A stretch of 64,000 nt of DNA, from contig JAKARZ010000005.1 in NCBI GenBank assembly GCA_021828405.1, positions 1 to 64,000 of the forward strand, written 5' to 3'. The notes under the pieces were generated by a model that saw only the letters and a list, made by a program, of their open reading frames with translations, had not been told where the DNA came from and ran no database searches. Shown one piece after another: positions 35,166-44,498 of the stretch. The position numbers were made by a program, and so were the translations under genes. Origin of the DNA: Bacillota bacterium (GTDB lineage: Bacteria; Bacillota_E; Sulfobacillia; Sulfobacillales; JAIMBI01). The first letter of the stretch is position 1. The number at the start of each line of letters is the position of its first letter.

Positions 35166-36047
35166 GTGGTGGTCCCAAGCGTCGGTGAGGATGCGTCGGT
35201 GCGCGCCGTGGTTCTCGGGACAGCCCAGGATGGGGGACGTCCCCAGGTTGGTTGCCACTGTGTGCACTGCGCGTCGGCTCGCCGCGACCCGGCCTTGGCC
35301 GAGGGGCCGAGCGCGCTGGCGGTGGTGGATGATGTGCGCCGCCAGATTTGGTTGGTGGATGTGACCCCGGCCTTCCCCCAGCAGTTCGACTGGCTGGAGG
35401 CCCACCTCGGATCCCCCTATGCGCTCGCGGGGGCCCTCGTGACGCATGCCCACATCGGCCATTATCTGGGCCTGGCACACCTGGGCCGGGAAGTCATGGG
35501 GGCGCACGGCGTACCCGTCTACGTCAGTCCGGCCATGGCGCGCTTTCTGGCATCCCATGCGCCGTGGTCGCAGCTCGTGCAGTTGGGCAACATCCGACTG
35601 GAGACCGTGGTTCCCGATACCCCCCGCAGGCTGGCGCCCGGCCTGTCCGCCACCCTGATCCCTGTCCCCCACCGCAATGAGCACGCCGACACCATGGCCG
35701 TCGTGCTGGAGGGGCCGACGCGCCGCCTCCTGTATCTGCCCGATATCGACCGCTGGGATCCCTGGGCCGACACGCTGGCCCGTGTCCTACCGTCCGTCGA
35801 CATCGCGCTCCTGGACGGCACCTTTTACGACGCCGACGAGCTCCCGGGCCGCAACCGCCTGGAGATTCCCCATCCCCCGGTGGTGGAGACACGGGAGCGG
35901 CTTCGCGGCCTTCCCCCATTGGGCCGGACCGCGGTCTATGTCACCCACCTCAACCATTCCAATCGGCTATGGGACCCGGTGTCCCGAGACGGCCTGGCCA
36001 CCCAGGGACTCGGGGTGGCGAGGCGGGGAGATGAGCACGTCTTGTGA
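35166..36047 (+). CDS. PqqB-like metallo-beta-lactamase-fold protein
   Basis: A 293-residue protein. AVVLGTAQDGGRPQVGCHC with the CxxC of VGCHCVHCASAR, then WLVDVTPAFPQQFDWL, ALVTHAHIGHYLGLAHLG (the HxHxGH-type metal motif), PVYVSPAMARFLAS, VPHRNEHADTMAVVLEGPTR and LLYLPDIDRWDPWA are characteristic of PqqB. No other pqq gene is in the window, and PqqB-like proteins outside PQQ clusters are thought to be hydrolases or oxidoreductases of unknown substrate. GTG 35166 is the longest start; GTG at 35199 with GGTGAGGA upstream is equally plausible. Confidence 0.82.
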   Translation: MVVPSVGEDASVRAVVLGTAQDGGRPQVGCHCVHCASARRDPALAEGPSALAVVDDVRRQIWLVDVTPAFPQQFDWLEAHLGSPYALAGALVTHAHIGHYLGLAHLGREVMGAHGVPVYVSPAMARFLASHAPWSQLVQLGNIRLETVVPDTPRRLAPGLSATLIPVPHRNEHADTMAVVLEGPTRRLLYLPDIDRWDPWADTLARVLPSVDIALLDGTFYDADELPGRNRLEIPHPPVVETRERLRGLPPLGRTAVYVTHLNHSNRLWDPVSRDGLATQGLGVARRGDEHVL

Positions 36048-36087
36048 GTGCCGAGCCTCCGCGCCCCGTCCGCGATCGCAGGTTGGC

Positions 36088-36093
36088 TATAAT
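36088..36093 (+). promoter_or_regulatory. -10 box upstream of phoU
   Basis: A perfect TATAAT 38 bases before the phoU GTG. No convincing -35 is at the expected place, compatible with an activated promoter such as one controlled by PhoP, though no Pho box is evident. Confidence 0.45.
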
Positions 36094-36130
36094 CGATTGA
36101 GACGCCCTGACCAGGAAGGGGAGTGGTTCA

Positions 36131-36892
36131 GTGGCGCTGGTTGATGCCTATGCGGAGGCGATCCGCCGATTGGATGAGCAGGCCGCCACCATGGGCCGGG
36201 CGGCCTCTGCCATGCTGAGCCAGGCGCTCATGGCGCTGGCCCAGCGCAACCAGGATTTGGCGCGCCAGGTGCTGGCAACGGACGACGACATCGATGCCAA
36301 GGATGCCACCATGGAGCGCGACGTGTTGGAGCTCATCAGCCTCTTGCCGCCCCGGCAGAATGACCTGCGCCGACTTGCGTCCCTGCTGCGCGTCGCCCGC
36401 GACTTGGAGCGGGTGGCCGACTACGCGTGCGACATTGCCGAAGTGGTCCTGGAGTTGGGACCGGCTGCGGACGGCGTCAACATCCGCGAGTTGAGCACGC
36501 TGGGCGACGAGGTGCTGACCATGTTGGCCGATGCCCTCACTGCGCTCGACACCGGCGACAGCGCCTTAGCCCGGGCGGTCAACCGCGCCGATGACGCGGT
36601 GGATGCGGGCTACGCGCGCATCCACCAGGACCTCGTGGCCCTGATGGAGCAGCACCCGCATCAAATTCGGGAGGCCAACCAGCTGGTGCTGGTGGCCCGG
36701 TACCTGGAGCGGGTCGCGGATCACGCCGTCAATGTGGCGGAGATGACCGTGTTCACGGTCGAGGGGCGGCGCCGTCCGTTTCATCACGGCGGCGACCCGG
36801 CGTCACCCCGCGCCCCCGCCAATCCCATGGGGCATCCTGTGGACCCCGAGTCGAATCCCACGACCCCCCCAGGAAAGGACGGTGGCCCATGA
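36131..36892 (+). CDS. phoU: Phosphate uptake regulator PhoU
   Basis: A 253-residue protein with two three-helix PhoU domains. The metal-binding motifs DLERVADYACDIAEVVLEL (residues ~97-115) and YLERVADHAVNVAEMTVF (~195-212) are both intact. PhoU negatively regulates phosphate uptake and Pho signalling. The GTG start has GGAAGGGGAG upstream. The C-terminal ~40 residues after TVEGRRRPFHH are a Pro-rich tail not usual for PhoU. It overlaps deoC by four bases and lies in one operon with a Na/Pi symporter. Confidence 0.95.
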   Translation: MALVDAYAEAIRRLDEQAATMGRAASAMLSQALMALAQRNQDLARQVLATDDDIDAKDATMERDVLELISLLPPRQNDLRRLASLLRVARDLERVADYACDIAEVVLELGPAADGVNIRELSTLGDEVLTMLADALTALDTGDSALARAVNRADDAVDAGYARIHQDLVALMEQHPHQIREANQLVLVARYLERVADHAVNVAEMTVFTVEGRRRPFHHGGDPASPRAPANPMGHPVDPESNPTTPPGKDGGP

Positions 36893-37554
36893 CTCCGCTC
36901 ACCCGCCGCGAGGCGGCGCAACTCATCGATCATACGCTGCTGGATCCCCGCGCCCGACCGGACGACATTCGAGCTCTGGTGGCCGAGGCCACAGAACTCG
37001 GCGTGTACGCGGTCTGTGTCAACAGCACCATGACCCCCGTTGCCCGCCAAGCTTTGGGCCCAAGTCCTGTGCAACTTGCCGTCACGGTTGGCTTTCCCTT
37101 GGGCGCCATGGATCCCGCCGCCAAGGCCGACGAGGCGCGCCGTGCTCGGGACGCCGGGGCCGATGAGCTTGACATGGTGATGGCACAAGGGTGGTTTCGG
37201 GCCGGCGATGACCCGTATGTGCTCGACGACATGCGCGGGGTGATCGCCGCTGCCGGGGGCCTGCCCGTCAAAGTCATCCTGGAGACGGGATGGCTCAACC
37301 AGGCGGAGGCCACACACGCGGCCCAGCTCGCACGCGCCGCGGGCGCCGCCATGGTAAAGACGTCCACCAGCTTCGGCGCGCCCGGGGCCACCCCCGAGGC
37401 GGTCCGCTGGCTCGCCGCCGCCGTGGCTCCTGAGCTCGGAGTCAAGGCGGCCGGGGGCATTCGCACCCCCGAGGCGTTCGTGGCCATGGTGGCGGCGGGC
37501 GCGACGCGCATCGGAATGAGCGCCACCCGCGCGGTGCTAGAAGCCTGGTCCTAA
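36889..37554 (+). CDS. deoC: Deoxyribose-phosphate aldolase
   Basis: A 221-residue class I aldolase splitting deoxyribose-5-phosphate to acetaldehyde and glyceraldehyde-3-phosphate. LIDHTLLDPRARPDDI, YAVCVNSTMTPVARQAL, GFPLGAMDPAAKADEARRA, GADELDMVM, LPVKVILETGWLN, AMVKTSTSFGAPGATPEAV with the Schiff-base Lys, and GVKAAGGIRTPEAFVAM with the second Lys are all present. It is coupled to phoU by an ATGA overlap, an unexpected position between two phosphate-transport genes. Confidence 0.96.
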   Translation: MTPLTRREAAQLIDHTLLDPRARPDDIRALVAEATELGVYAVCVNSTMTPVARQALGPSPVQLAVTVGFPLGAMDPAAKADEARRARDAGADELDMVMAQGWFRAGDDPYVLDDMRGVIAAAGGLPVKVILETGWLNQAEATHAAQLARAAGAAMVKTSTSFGAPGATPEAVRWLAAAVAPELGVKAAGGIRTPEAFVAMVAAGATRIGMSATRAVLEAWS

Positions 37555-37558
37555 CCGC

Positions 37559-39142
37559 ATGACCATCTGGCTCGCGCTCGTGGGGGGCGTTGCGCTTTTC
37601 GCGTACGGCCTCTCGCTGACCGCGAGTGGCCTAGCGGCTCTGACGCGCGGCCCCCTGGTCGAAGCGATGCTGGCTCGCACCCAACGCCGCGCCGCGGCTG
37701 CGGCGTTAGGGACCGGCGCCACCCTGCTGGCGGGGTCGTCCAGCGCGATCACGGTGCTGTCCGTTGGGCTGGTGGGCGCTGGTCTGATGGAATTGCCCCA
37801 AGCCCTAGCCGTGATGCTGGGCGCCGCAGTCGGCACCACGCTCACGATTCAGTTGGTGTCGCTGGATGTGGTTCGCTTTGCCCCGCTGCTGCTGGTGCTG
37901 GGCGTGGCCCTGACCCTTTGGGAGCGCCGTCGCCGGGTTCAGGGGTCCGGTGCGCTGGTCTTAGGCTTCGGACTCCTGTTTTACGCGGTCTCTGTCATGA
38001 CCACCATGGCTCAGCGCATCGTCGACATCCCCGGCGCCCTGCCGTTCCTGGCGCACTGGGCCGCGATGCCGGTAATGCCGCTGGCCGCCGCATTTGTGCT
38101 GACTGCGCTGGTGCAAAACTCGGCGACCACGATTGCCCTCGCACTGTCCTTCTCCCTCCACGGCGCCATTCCGCCGGAAGCCGCACTTCTCATGGTGCTG
38201 GGCGCCAACCTAGGATCGCCGGCCGCCTCGGTGTACGCGGCACTGGCGGGCGGCGGCGCGGCCCGACGGGCGGCCACCGGCTACGTCATCATGAAGGCCG
38301 TAGCGGTGGGGGTGGCGCTGCTGCTGCTCCATCCCCTCATGGGCCTGCTGGCCGCCATCGATCCCAGTCCGGGGAGGTTGGTGGCCAATGCGCACACGCT
38401 GTTCAACCTGGGCATGGCGGTGGTGTTTCTCCCGCTGACCGGTCCCGTGGCTCAGTTGGTGGGCCGCCTGATTCCCCCGCCCGCCACCGCGTCCGGTCCG
38501 TCCGCTCCCGCCCTGGATCCGGGTCTTCTGCCGTGGCCAGCCGAGGCACTGGCCGCCAGCGCCCGCGAAGTGGCCCGCCTGGCGGAGGTAGCGGCCCAGA
38601 TGGTGCGGACCCTGCCCGTGTTGTTGGCCACGCTGGAGGCCCCGCCGCGGGAGTTTCTCGACCAGGAAGAGACTGTGGACCTTCTGCACCAGGCGGTTCA
38701 CAGCTATCTGTCGCGCCTTTCAGACGCTCGGCTGACCGATGAAGAGCGGGACCGCAAGCTGCGCATCCTGGCGGTGGCCAATCAGTTGGAGCATGTGGGC
38801 GATACAGTCGAAAAACTGGCCGGCACGGCGGAAAAGCTGGGGCGCCGGGGATACCAGTGGCCACCGGCCCTCCGGCGGGCGGTCGACGCGTACGTGACGC
38901 ACGGCGTGGCCTGGTTTGACGAAGCGGCGCGGGCCGTCGCGGCCACCAGCGACGAGGTGGCGCGGCGGGTGGTGTTCCACTACCCCGAGTTAGCACACGA
39001 AGAAGCGGCGCTGCGGCGCCAGGCGTTCCAGGTCACCGGCGACGTGCCGGGCCGCAGCACGCTGTTGGAACTGTTGGATGACCTCGCGGTGCTGTCGCAG
39101 CGCACTGCCGCCTTGGGACGGGCGCTGCTGGGCTTCCAGTAG
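37559..39142 (+). CDS. Na+/phosphate symporter with a C-terminal PhoU-like domain
   Basis: A 527-residue NptA/PNaS-family protein. The first ~310 residues hold two inverted repeats, with QTSS-like motifs as GSSSAITVLSVGLVGAGL (residues ~60-78) and VQNSATTIALALSFSLHG (~186-203), plus eight or nine helices. Residues ~335-520 form a soluble PhoU-like helical bundle (LAASAREVARLAEVAAQMVR; LAVANQLEHVGDTVEKLAGT). It imports phosphate with sodium. It starts four bases after the deoC stop. The operon therefore joins a regulator and a carrier of the same phosphate pathway around deoC. Confidence 0.92.
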   Translation: MTIWLALVGGVALFAYGLSLTASGLAALTRGPLVEAMLARTQRRAAAAALGTGATLLAGSSSAITVLSVGLVGAGLMELPQALAVMLGAAVGTTLTIQLVSLDVVRFAPLLLVLGVALTLWERRRRVQGSGALVLGFGLLFYAVSVMTTMAQRIVDIPGALPFLAHWAAMPVMPLAAAFVLTALVQNSATTIALALSFSLHGAIPPEAALLMVLGANLGSPAASVYAALAGGGAARRAATGYVIMKAVAVGVALLLLHPLMGLLAAIDPSPGRLVANAHTLFNLGMAVVFLPLTGPVAQLVGRLIPPPATASGPSAPALDPGLLPWPAEALAASAREVARLAEVAAQMVRTLPVLLATLEAPPREFLDQEETVDLLHQAVHSYLSRLSDARLTDEERDRKLRILAVANQLEHVGDTVEKLAGTAEKLGRRGYQWPPALRRAVDAYVTHGVAWFDEAARAVAATSDEVARRVVFHYPELAHEEAALRRQAFQVTGDVPGRSTLLELLDDLAVLSQRTAALGRALLGFQ

Positions 39143-39691
39143 ACTGACCCGGCGGCCTGGAGGCCACCGCCCGCGGGAGTGGACGGACTGGCAGGTCAAA
39201 TATCGGAAGTCGGCCCGCACGACAGGAGGCGACGCCGTGCGCTGGCGGGAGGGCGGTCCTTCACGAGGGGGCGTGCTCCGGGGCCAGCAACATCCACACC
39301 ATATCCCCCTGGGACGACGTTGCGACCGCCGCGCCGGCGACGTACGGACACGCTCTTGCAGGACAGCCCCGCCGCACGACGCGGCCTAAGCCGCGGTCAC
39401 CCGGGAAACGACCTACCTTCGGGATCACGACACCCGGCTCTACGATCCGACCTATCGGGCGGAGGACTCCCCTTCGGGTCTGGCCAAGTGGAAAGCGCCT
39501 GCACGGTGTGCCTCAACAACGCTTGGCCCAAGCGGGCAGGCGGTGGCCACCCTGCGCGTCCGTCACCGGGTGGGGGACGCGGGATCCGCTCTGGGCGACG
39601 GGCATCCCGGGGACCGCGGCATAACACAAAAGTGAGGTACACCCACCCGGCGCTCGTCCCTTGACAATTCTCTTTGTGATCCATTGGGCAT
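39143..39691. other. Intergenic, small weak frames only
   Basis: About 550 bases. A GTG at 39237 behind an ACAGGAGG site opens a 50-codon frame (VRWREGGPSRGGVLRGQQ...) of no known family and poor composition, which I do not annotate as a gene. A perfect -35 hexamer TTGACA stands at 39661-39666 before the MFS gene, but no good -10 follows at 16-18 bases. Confidence 0.35.
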
Positions 39692-40924
39692 GTGCAAATG
39701 TATTGGGCATTGGTTCAACCCGGCTCCAAGGGAGCGATCGTGTGCGCCCCCACGCTGTTGAGACGTTGGCCGTACTCAGGGCTTTATGGCGCGACGGCCG
39801 TGGTCTATGCCGCCACCGCCATGTTCCGCATCGAGCTGGTGTGGGTGCTGCTGCAGGCCACGGGGTCCGCAATGGGCGTCGCCCTGGGACTCGTGGCCAT
39901 GGAGTTGCCCCTGTTCGTCGTGGGCATCTTGGGCCCCGAGCGGCTGGGACGCGCCCACCGGCGCATAGCGGTGCTGCCCCTCTAGATGGGGGCGGTGCTG
40001 CTGCTGGCCGCCCTAGGCCTGCACGTGACCGCCGGGGCGGTGCTCCTTCTGGTGGTGCTGGCGCTGTTGCAGGGCTGGTGGGACGGCCTCTTGATTCCCC
40101 TCCTGCAGTCACGTCTCATGAACTATCCCGATGACGCGCCCCGCACCCACCGGTCCGCGGACTTTGAGGTGGCGTCGCGGGTCGGCATGATTGCCGGGCC
40201 GGTGGTGGCTGGGGTGCTGTTGGCTGGCCCCGGTCGCACCGTCGCACTGGGGGCCGCTGGGGTCCTCATGATGGCGGCGGCCGGGCTCCTGGCCAACAAT
40301 CCCCTGGTGAGGGTACCTGCCAAGTCCACCGCGGTGGGATCATCCTCCGCCGTGACCGACTTGGCGGGCAGCATTGCGGCGGTCCGCGCCCGGCCCTGGC
40401 TCTCCCTGGCACTAGGGGTGCGCGGAGTGTCGAATTTTCTCTGGCCCGCCTTCACCATTGGGATCCCGCTCTTGGTGCTGAGTCCCTGGCATGCGGGGGC
40501 GGCGGGGTACGGCGTGCTGCGAGCGCTGTGGGGTGCCTCCACGGTGGGGGCGACCCTGCTGCTCACCACCCCAGCCATCCTGGGCCGACTCCGATCCGCG
40601 TACTTTGTGTCCTGGGCCGTGTCGGGTCTCGGCTTCTTGACCCTGGCCGCCTCACCCGCATATGGCTGGGCCATTGGCGCGACTCTGATGGGTGGCATGG
40701 GCAGCCCGTTGGTGCATGTGGCGTTGGACAGCGAGATTGGCGAGCACATCCCGCCCGCTCAGCAGGGCCACGTGTTTGCGCTGCAGCGCCTGGTCATGTC
40801 GGCCCTCACCCTCATCGGCCTCGCGGTGCTGGGACAGGTGGTGGCGGTGCTGGGGGCGGCGGCGCTGGGACTCGTGTGGCACCCTCGTCAGCGCGCCGTC
40901 CGCGACGCAACCAGGGCGGCTTAG
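39692..40924 (+). pseudogene. MFS transporter interrupted by an in-frame amber codon
   Basis: Two consecutive frames in the same phase, 39692-39985 and 39986-40924, are separated only by TAG at 39983-39985. The first part has two or three helices (AVVYAATAMFRIELVWVLLQ), and the second has eight or nine more (FEVASRVGMIAGPVVAGVLL; FLWPAFTIGIPLLVLSPWHA; GATLMGGMGSPLVHVALDSE). Together they make a ~410-residue major facilitator. A single base change (for example CAG or GAG to TAG) would restore it. The second part starts with ATG right after the stop but lacks its own ribosome binding site, so a functional half-protein is unlikely. Confidence 0.75.
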
Positions 40925-41259
40925 GGCCCCCCGGTCCGGTGCAGCCAAACCGTCAGCGTTCGCGGGAAGGCGGAGCCCGAAGGAGCATAGACGAGGTTCA
41001 CCGACACGGTACCCATGCCCCGCTGCCATCCTGCCTGGATTCCCTCCCACAGGACCCAGGACACCCGGGTCACCGGGCGTCCGCTTCGAATATGCCGGTA
41101 CGCTTGGTACAGGGCATCCTGCACCACCTCCTCGGCCGCCTGCCGGTCGTCCACCAGCGAGACGGCGAGCCCCAGCAGCGCCACGCCATGTTCAGCCGCC
41201 AGCCGCTCGACCGCCTGCTCGGCTGCCGGATCCGGATCGTGGCCCCCCGGTCTGTCCAC
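40921..41259 (-). CDS. Truncated ECF sigma factor (region 2 only)
   Basis: A 112-residue protein. HGVALLGLAVSLVDDRQAAE with EVVQDALYQAYRHI is the sigma region 2 core-binding and -10 recognition segment of ECF sigma factors. After ~65 residues the similarity ends in an unrelated tail (RTLTVWLHRTGGP), so region 4, which reads the -35, is missing. It overlaps the end of the MFS gene by four bases, convergently. It may be a fragment, or a one-domain member of the family; activity is doubtful. Confidence 0.6.
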   Translation of the reverse strand: MDRPGGHDPDPAAEQAVERLAAEHGVALLGLAVSLVDDRQAAEEVVQDALYQAYRHIRSGRPVTRVSWVLWEGIQAGWQRGMGTVSVNLVYAPSGSAFPRTLTVWLHRTGGP

Positions 41260-42606
41260 TTGCCACCTCTCCTACATATCAAAGGGGATTCGGGCGCCAA
41301 AGGTTCAGTCGCTCCCCCACTTCGTGGGCTCCTCCGTTCGCGGTCAGGCGTGGCGCGGAGAGCGTCAGGGGAGCGGTGCTTTGACTATACTGACGACCAT
41401 GAAAAACGGCCACGGCTGGTCACCATCCCCGGACGAGACCGCCAGCCAGATCCAGACCCACGCAACGGCCTGCCCCGTCTTCGGCGTCTCAGGGTACGGC
41501 GATGCCGGCAAGTAACATGTCCGGCGCATCGATCACGGAGGCGGCCGGCAATTCTGCGGACGTCTCGCCGTCGGGGACCCCACCATGTGAATCCGAACCG
41601 CCAGCGGCTAAAACGGCCCATCCCAAATCGGGTTCACGAAATGGAATCCACATGGTGGAAAGGCGGGATTGGACAGCCTGTCGCCTGAACCCGCTGAGGC
41701 GCACACGGACGGTGCCACCGGTAAAACAGACAGGCCCCGACGTGCTGTCGCGGCACACTGGCAGACGATGAGAAAGCAGCAGTCCCCGACCTTGAAGACT
41801 CCGCAGGTGCGGCCGAGTATGGGATCGTCCCCGGGCGGCGGCGGCCGGAGGCCGTCGACCACCTGCCGGACCTGTTCGCGGACCCGGCGGCGGCGGCCCG
41901 CCAGGTCGAGCGGGTGTCTCTCCTACCGTCCCCGTCCCCTCGCCGCCCGCGACCGTGGCTTGGTGTCCCCGAATCGACGAGCACGACGCGGCACTCCCGT
42001 TTTTGGGACTCGCGGCAACTGCCCGTGGTCGTGCGACAGGAGGACCATAGGGTGAATCGGCCGCGAATCCAACGCGCAATGCCGACGATGGGAAACCCGG
42101 GCCTCGCCCCGGAGGGGGCCCTGGGGTATCCCGACGTGTGGCAGGGGTGCGGCCACGTAGCCCAATCATGGGTGGGGCCTCGATATTCCCGATATCCGCC
42201 TGCGCGGCCTGCAGCTCTCCGGGAAGCCGTGGCGGCCTCGTCTCCCTATAGATGGGGAGGTCGGAGCGGTCGGAGCCCCTCTCGTTCCCGTTTAAGTAGC
42301 AGGCGGCCGCTCAAGCTCTGGCGCAGGCCCAGCCCTACCCAGCGCGCCTCACGGCGGCTTGGGTGGCGAACAGCGGGGTTGGGCGCATCGGGCGTTCGCC
42401 ACATTTTCTCCGCACGCTTGTGTCGGAGGGTGAAGTACGAGAAGGTGTCCTTGAATGACCAGCGCCCCCCGGGAAACCCCCGCCGGGCCTCGCCCCTGAC
42501 ATTGTCCAATACCTGGCGGCCGCACCAAGCACTCCCGGCGAGGAGGCAGAGCGGAACTACGATAGGTCGATCGGTGGTCGTGACGACCGGGCCCACTTTA
42601 AAGCAA
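41260..42606. other. Gene-free or decayed region
   Basis: This ~1.35-kb stretch has only frames of poor quality. On the minus strand near 42400-42590 a run (GRQVLDNVRGEARRGFPGGR, WSFKDTFSYFTLRHKRAEKM) and near 41500-41700 another (VRVRLSGFRRQAVQSRL) look like worn transposase-type sequence, but no family can be defended. No RNA gene is seen. The right end is the upstream region of the guanidino operon. Confidence 0.35.
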
Positions 42607-42639
42607 GCGCGAAGAAAGCGCGAAGAAAGCGCGAAGGAA
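42607..42639 (+). repeat. 11-bp triple tandem repeat at the arginase-like gene's ribosome binding site
   Basis: Three copies of GCGCGAAGAAA, the last with one change (GCGCGAAGGAA), which creates the AAGGAAGGAG ribosome binding site of the next gene. Slippage in copy number would alter the leader length. Confidence 0.7.
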
Positions 42640-42652
42640 GGAGAATGTGACG

Positions 42653-43528
42653 ATGAAGGTGCAGATCGTAGCCGTGCCGTACGCGAATGACATTGCCAAG
42701 TGGGGCTACGCCCAGGGTCCCCAGTTTCACCTCCAGCACGGGCTCATCGACACCCTAAAGCAGCACGGGCTCACGGTGCTGGATCCGGTGTACGCGAGTC
42801 TTCCCATCCCCGAACGCACGCGAGATGTGGTGACTAATCTCGGGCGGCTGAACCAGTCGGAGTCCGACCTCGTGAGCGCGGCATTGCAAGACCCGGAGAC
42901 GGTCGTGCTGGCCCTCCAGGGCGACTGCACGCATGCACCCGGGGTTGCTGGCGGCATCTACCGGACCTTCGGCGGTGTGGGCATGGTGTGGTACGACGCC
43001 CACGGCGATATCAACACGATGGCCACAACTCAGACGGGGCTCTGGGGCGGCATGCCGTTTGCCGTCACGCTTGGCTGGGATCTTGACGACTGGCGCGAGG
43101 CGACCGGGCAGCAGGAACCGATTCCCGCTCGGGCAGCAGCGCTCTTCGGCACAAGCGACCTCGACCAAGCAGAGATGGCCGCCATCGCACGTGAGGGCCT
43201 AATGCACCTCGACGCGCGTGCGCTAAACCGGGAGTCGACGCATGCCACGCTTGCCCCGCACCGGGACGCGGCGCCGGCCTGGTATCTGCACATCGACATG
43301 GACGTGGCAGGCCCGGAGGTACCGGGCGTCAACACGCACGCCCCCTACTGGCCGTCGCGCGCGGATCTCATCGACTCCTGCCAGGCGACCGCCGCCACAG
43401 TGCCGGTGGTGGCTTTTTCGATTGCCGCGGTTAACCCGAACGGGGATCCCGAGGGATACTCGGCACGGCTCGGGCGCGACCTTGCCGTCGCAATCCTGGA
43501 CGGCATCACAGAGCAGCGCGGGATCTAA
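42653..43528 (+). CDS. Arginase/agmatinase-fold protein (ureohydrolase family)
   Basis: A 291-residue ureohydrolase-fold protein. Two of the three metal motifs are canonical: VWYDAHGDIN (DAHxD) and LHIDMDVAGPE (DxD). In the first motif the usual GGDHS is ALQGDCTHAPG, with Cys in place of the ligand His, a change found in some arginase-family proteins of unknown substrate. The fold hydrolyses guanidino compounds to urea. It begins behind AAGGAAGGAG; a GTG six bases upstream in frame is less well spaced. It is followed after 25 bases by a deiminase-fold gene, forming a two-gene operon. Confidence 0.85.
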   Translation: MKVQIVAVPYANDIAKWGYAQGPQFHLQHGLIDTLKQHGLTVLDPVYASLPIPERTRDVVTNLGRLNQSESDLVSAALQDPETVVLALQGDCTHAPGVAGGIYRTFGGVGMVWYDAHGDINTMATTQTGLWGGMPFAVTLGWDLDDWREATGQQEPIPARAAALFGTSDLDQAEMAAIAREGLMHLDARALNRESTHATLAPHRDAAPAWYLHIDMDVAGPEVPGVNTHAPYWPSRADLIDSCQATAATVPVVAFSIAAVNPNGDPEGYSARLGRDLAVAILDGITEQRGI

Positions 43529-43553
43529 CCGCACCGACGAAAGGGGACGGACC

Positions 43554-44498
43554 ATGCATGTGTTCGGGGATCGGTGGCTTGCGGACGAACGCCCGTTTGC
43601 CGAAAACCAGGACGAACTCTGGGGAGACTTCTACTGTGACTCGGAGGTCGGGGTACTGCGCTCGGTGCTGATGCACCGACCGGGCCCCGAGCTTGATCTC
43701 ATCACCCCCGCTACCTATCAGGACTGGCTGTTTGACGCCCCGGTTGACGCCGGCCGATTCCGCGAGCAGTTCGACCGGTTGGTGGAGATCTACCGGGAAC
43801 ACGGTGTCACGGTCCACCTCATGGAAGGCCAGCGACACGACCGTCCGAACGCCGTCTACATGCGCGATCTGTACACCATGACGCCGGAGGGTGCGCTTCT
43901 CGCGCGGCCGGCGACGGTCCAGCGACGGGGGGAGGAGCGGGCCGTGGCCCGCAATCTTCTCCGGCTCGGCGTACCCGTCTTAAAGACCGTGAACGGTCAT
44001 GGGTACTACGAGGGGTCGAATGTCATGTGGATGGACCGGCGAACCTGCCTCATTGGCACGTCCAGCCGCACCAACCCGGATGGCGCCCGCCAGGTAATAG
44101 AGGAACTCCGCACGCTCGGTGTGGAAACCATCATCCCCATTCAATGCCCCTACGGACAGATTCACATCGACGGGTTTTTGAGCGCGGTCGACTATCACGT
44201 GCTCGTCATCTCCCCGTGGCTCGTCACCTGGGACCTGCGGCGCACCCTGCTGGACCGGGGCTTCACCCTCATCGAGGACACAAACCTCGACGAAGTGGGG
44301 CGTCTCGGCACCAACTTCGTCGCGCTCGGGCCGCGCCGGGTCGTGATGCCGGCGGGATTCCCCGAGTCGCAGACACTCCTCGAAAAGAACCGGGTCGACG
44401 TCATCACGATCCCGTTTGACGAGGTGCTCCGGGGCGGGGGCGCGGTGCACTGCATGACAGGTTTCATCAAACGGGATCCCATGGGCCCTGCGGACTGA
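43554..44498 (+). CDS. Arginine deiminase/DDAH/amidinotransferase-fold enzyme
   Basis: A 314-residue guanidine-modifying-enzyme fold protein. VGVLRSVLMHRPGPELDLIT is the N-terminal strand, RPNAVYMRDLYTMTPEGALL the substrate segment, GYYEGSNVMWMDRRTCLIGT the equivalent of EGGD (here EGSN), QIHIDGFLSAVDYHVLVISP the catalytic His, and GGGAVHCMTGFIKRD the catalytic Cys. The His and Cys nucleophile pair is intact, so it should be active on an arginine-like substrate. The EGSN variant suggests a substrate different from arginine. ATG 43554 has AAGGGGACGG upstream. It is the second gene after the arginase-like enzyme. Confidence 0.87.
   Translation: MHVFGDRWLADERPFAENQDELWGDFYCDSEVGVLRSVLMHRPGPELDLITPATYQDWLFDAPVDAGRFREQFDRLVEIYREHGVTVHLMEGQRHDRPNAVYMRDLYTMTPEGALLARPATVQRRGEERAVARNLLRLGVPVLKTVNGHGYYEGSNVMWMDRRTCLIGTSSRTNPDGARQVIEELRTLGVETIIPIQCPYGQIHIDGFLSAVDYHVLVISPWLVTWDLRRTLLDRGFTLIEDTNLDEVGRLGTNFVALGPRRVVMPAGFPESQTLLEKNRVDVITIPFDEVLRGGGAVHCMTGFIKRDPMGPAD

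Noticed and set aside
35166..36047. A PQQ biosynthesis locus around the PqqB-like gene
   Set aside because: No pqqA, pqqC, pqqD or pqqE is in the window, and the neighbours concern regulation and phosphate. PqqB-like folds exist outside PQQ synthesis.
39237..39389. 50-codon frame with an AGGAGG site upstream of the MFS gene
   Set aside because: The ribosome binding site is good, but the composition is poor and no family or neighbour supports it.
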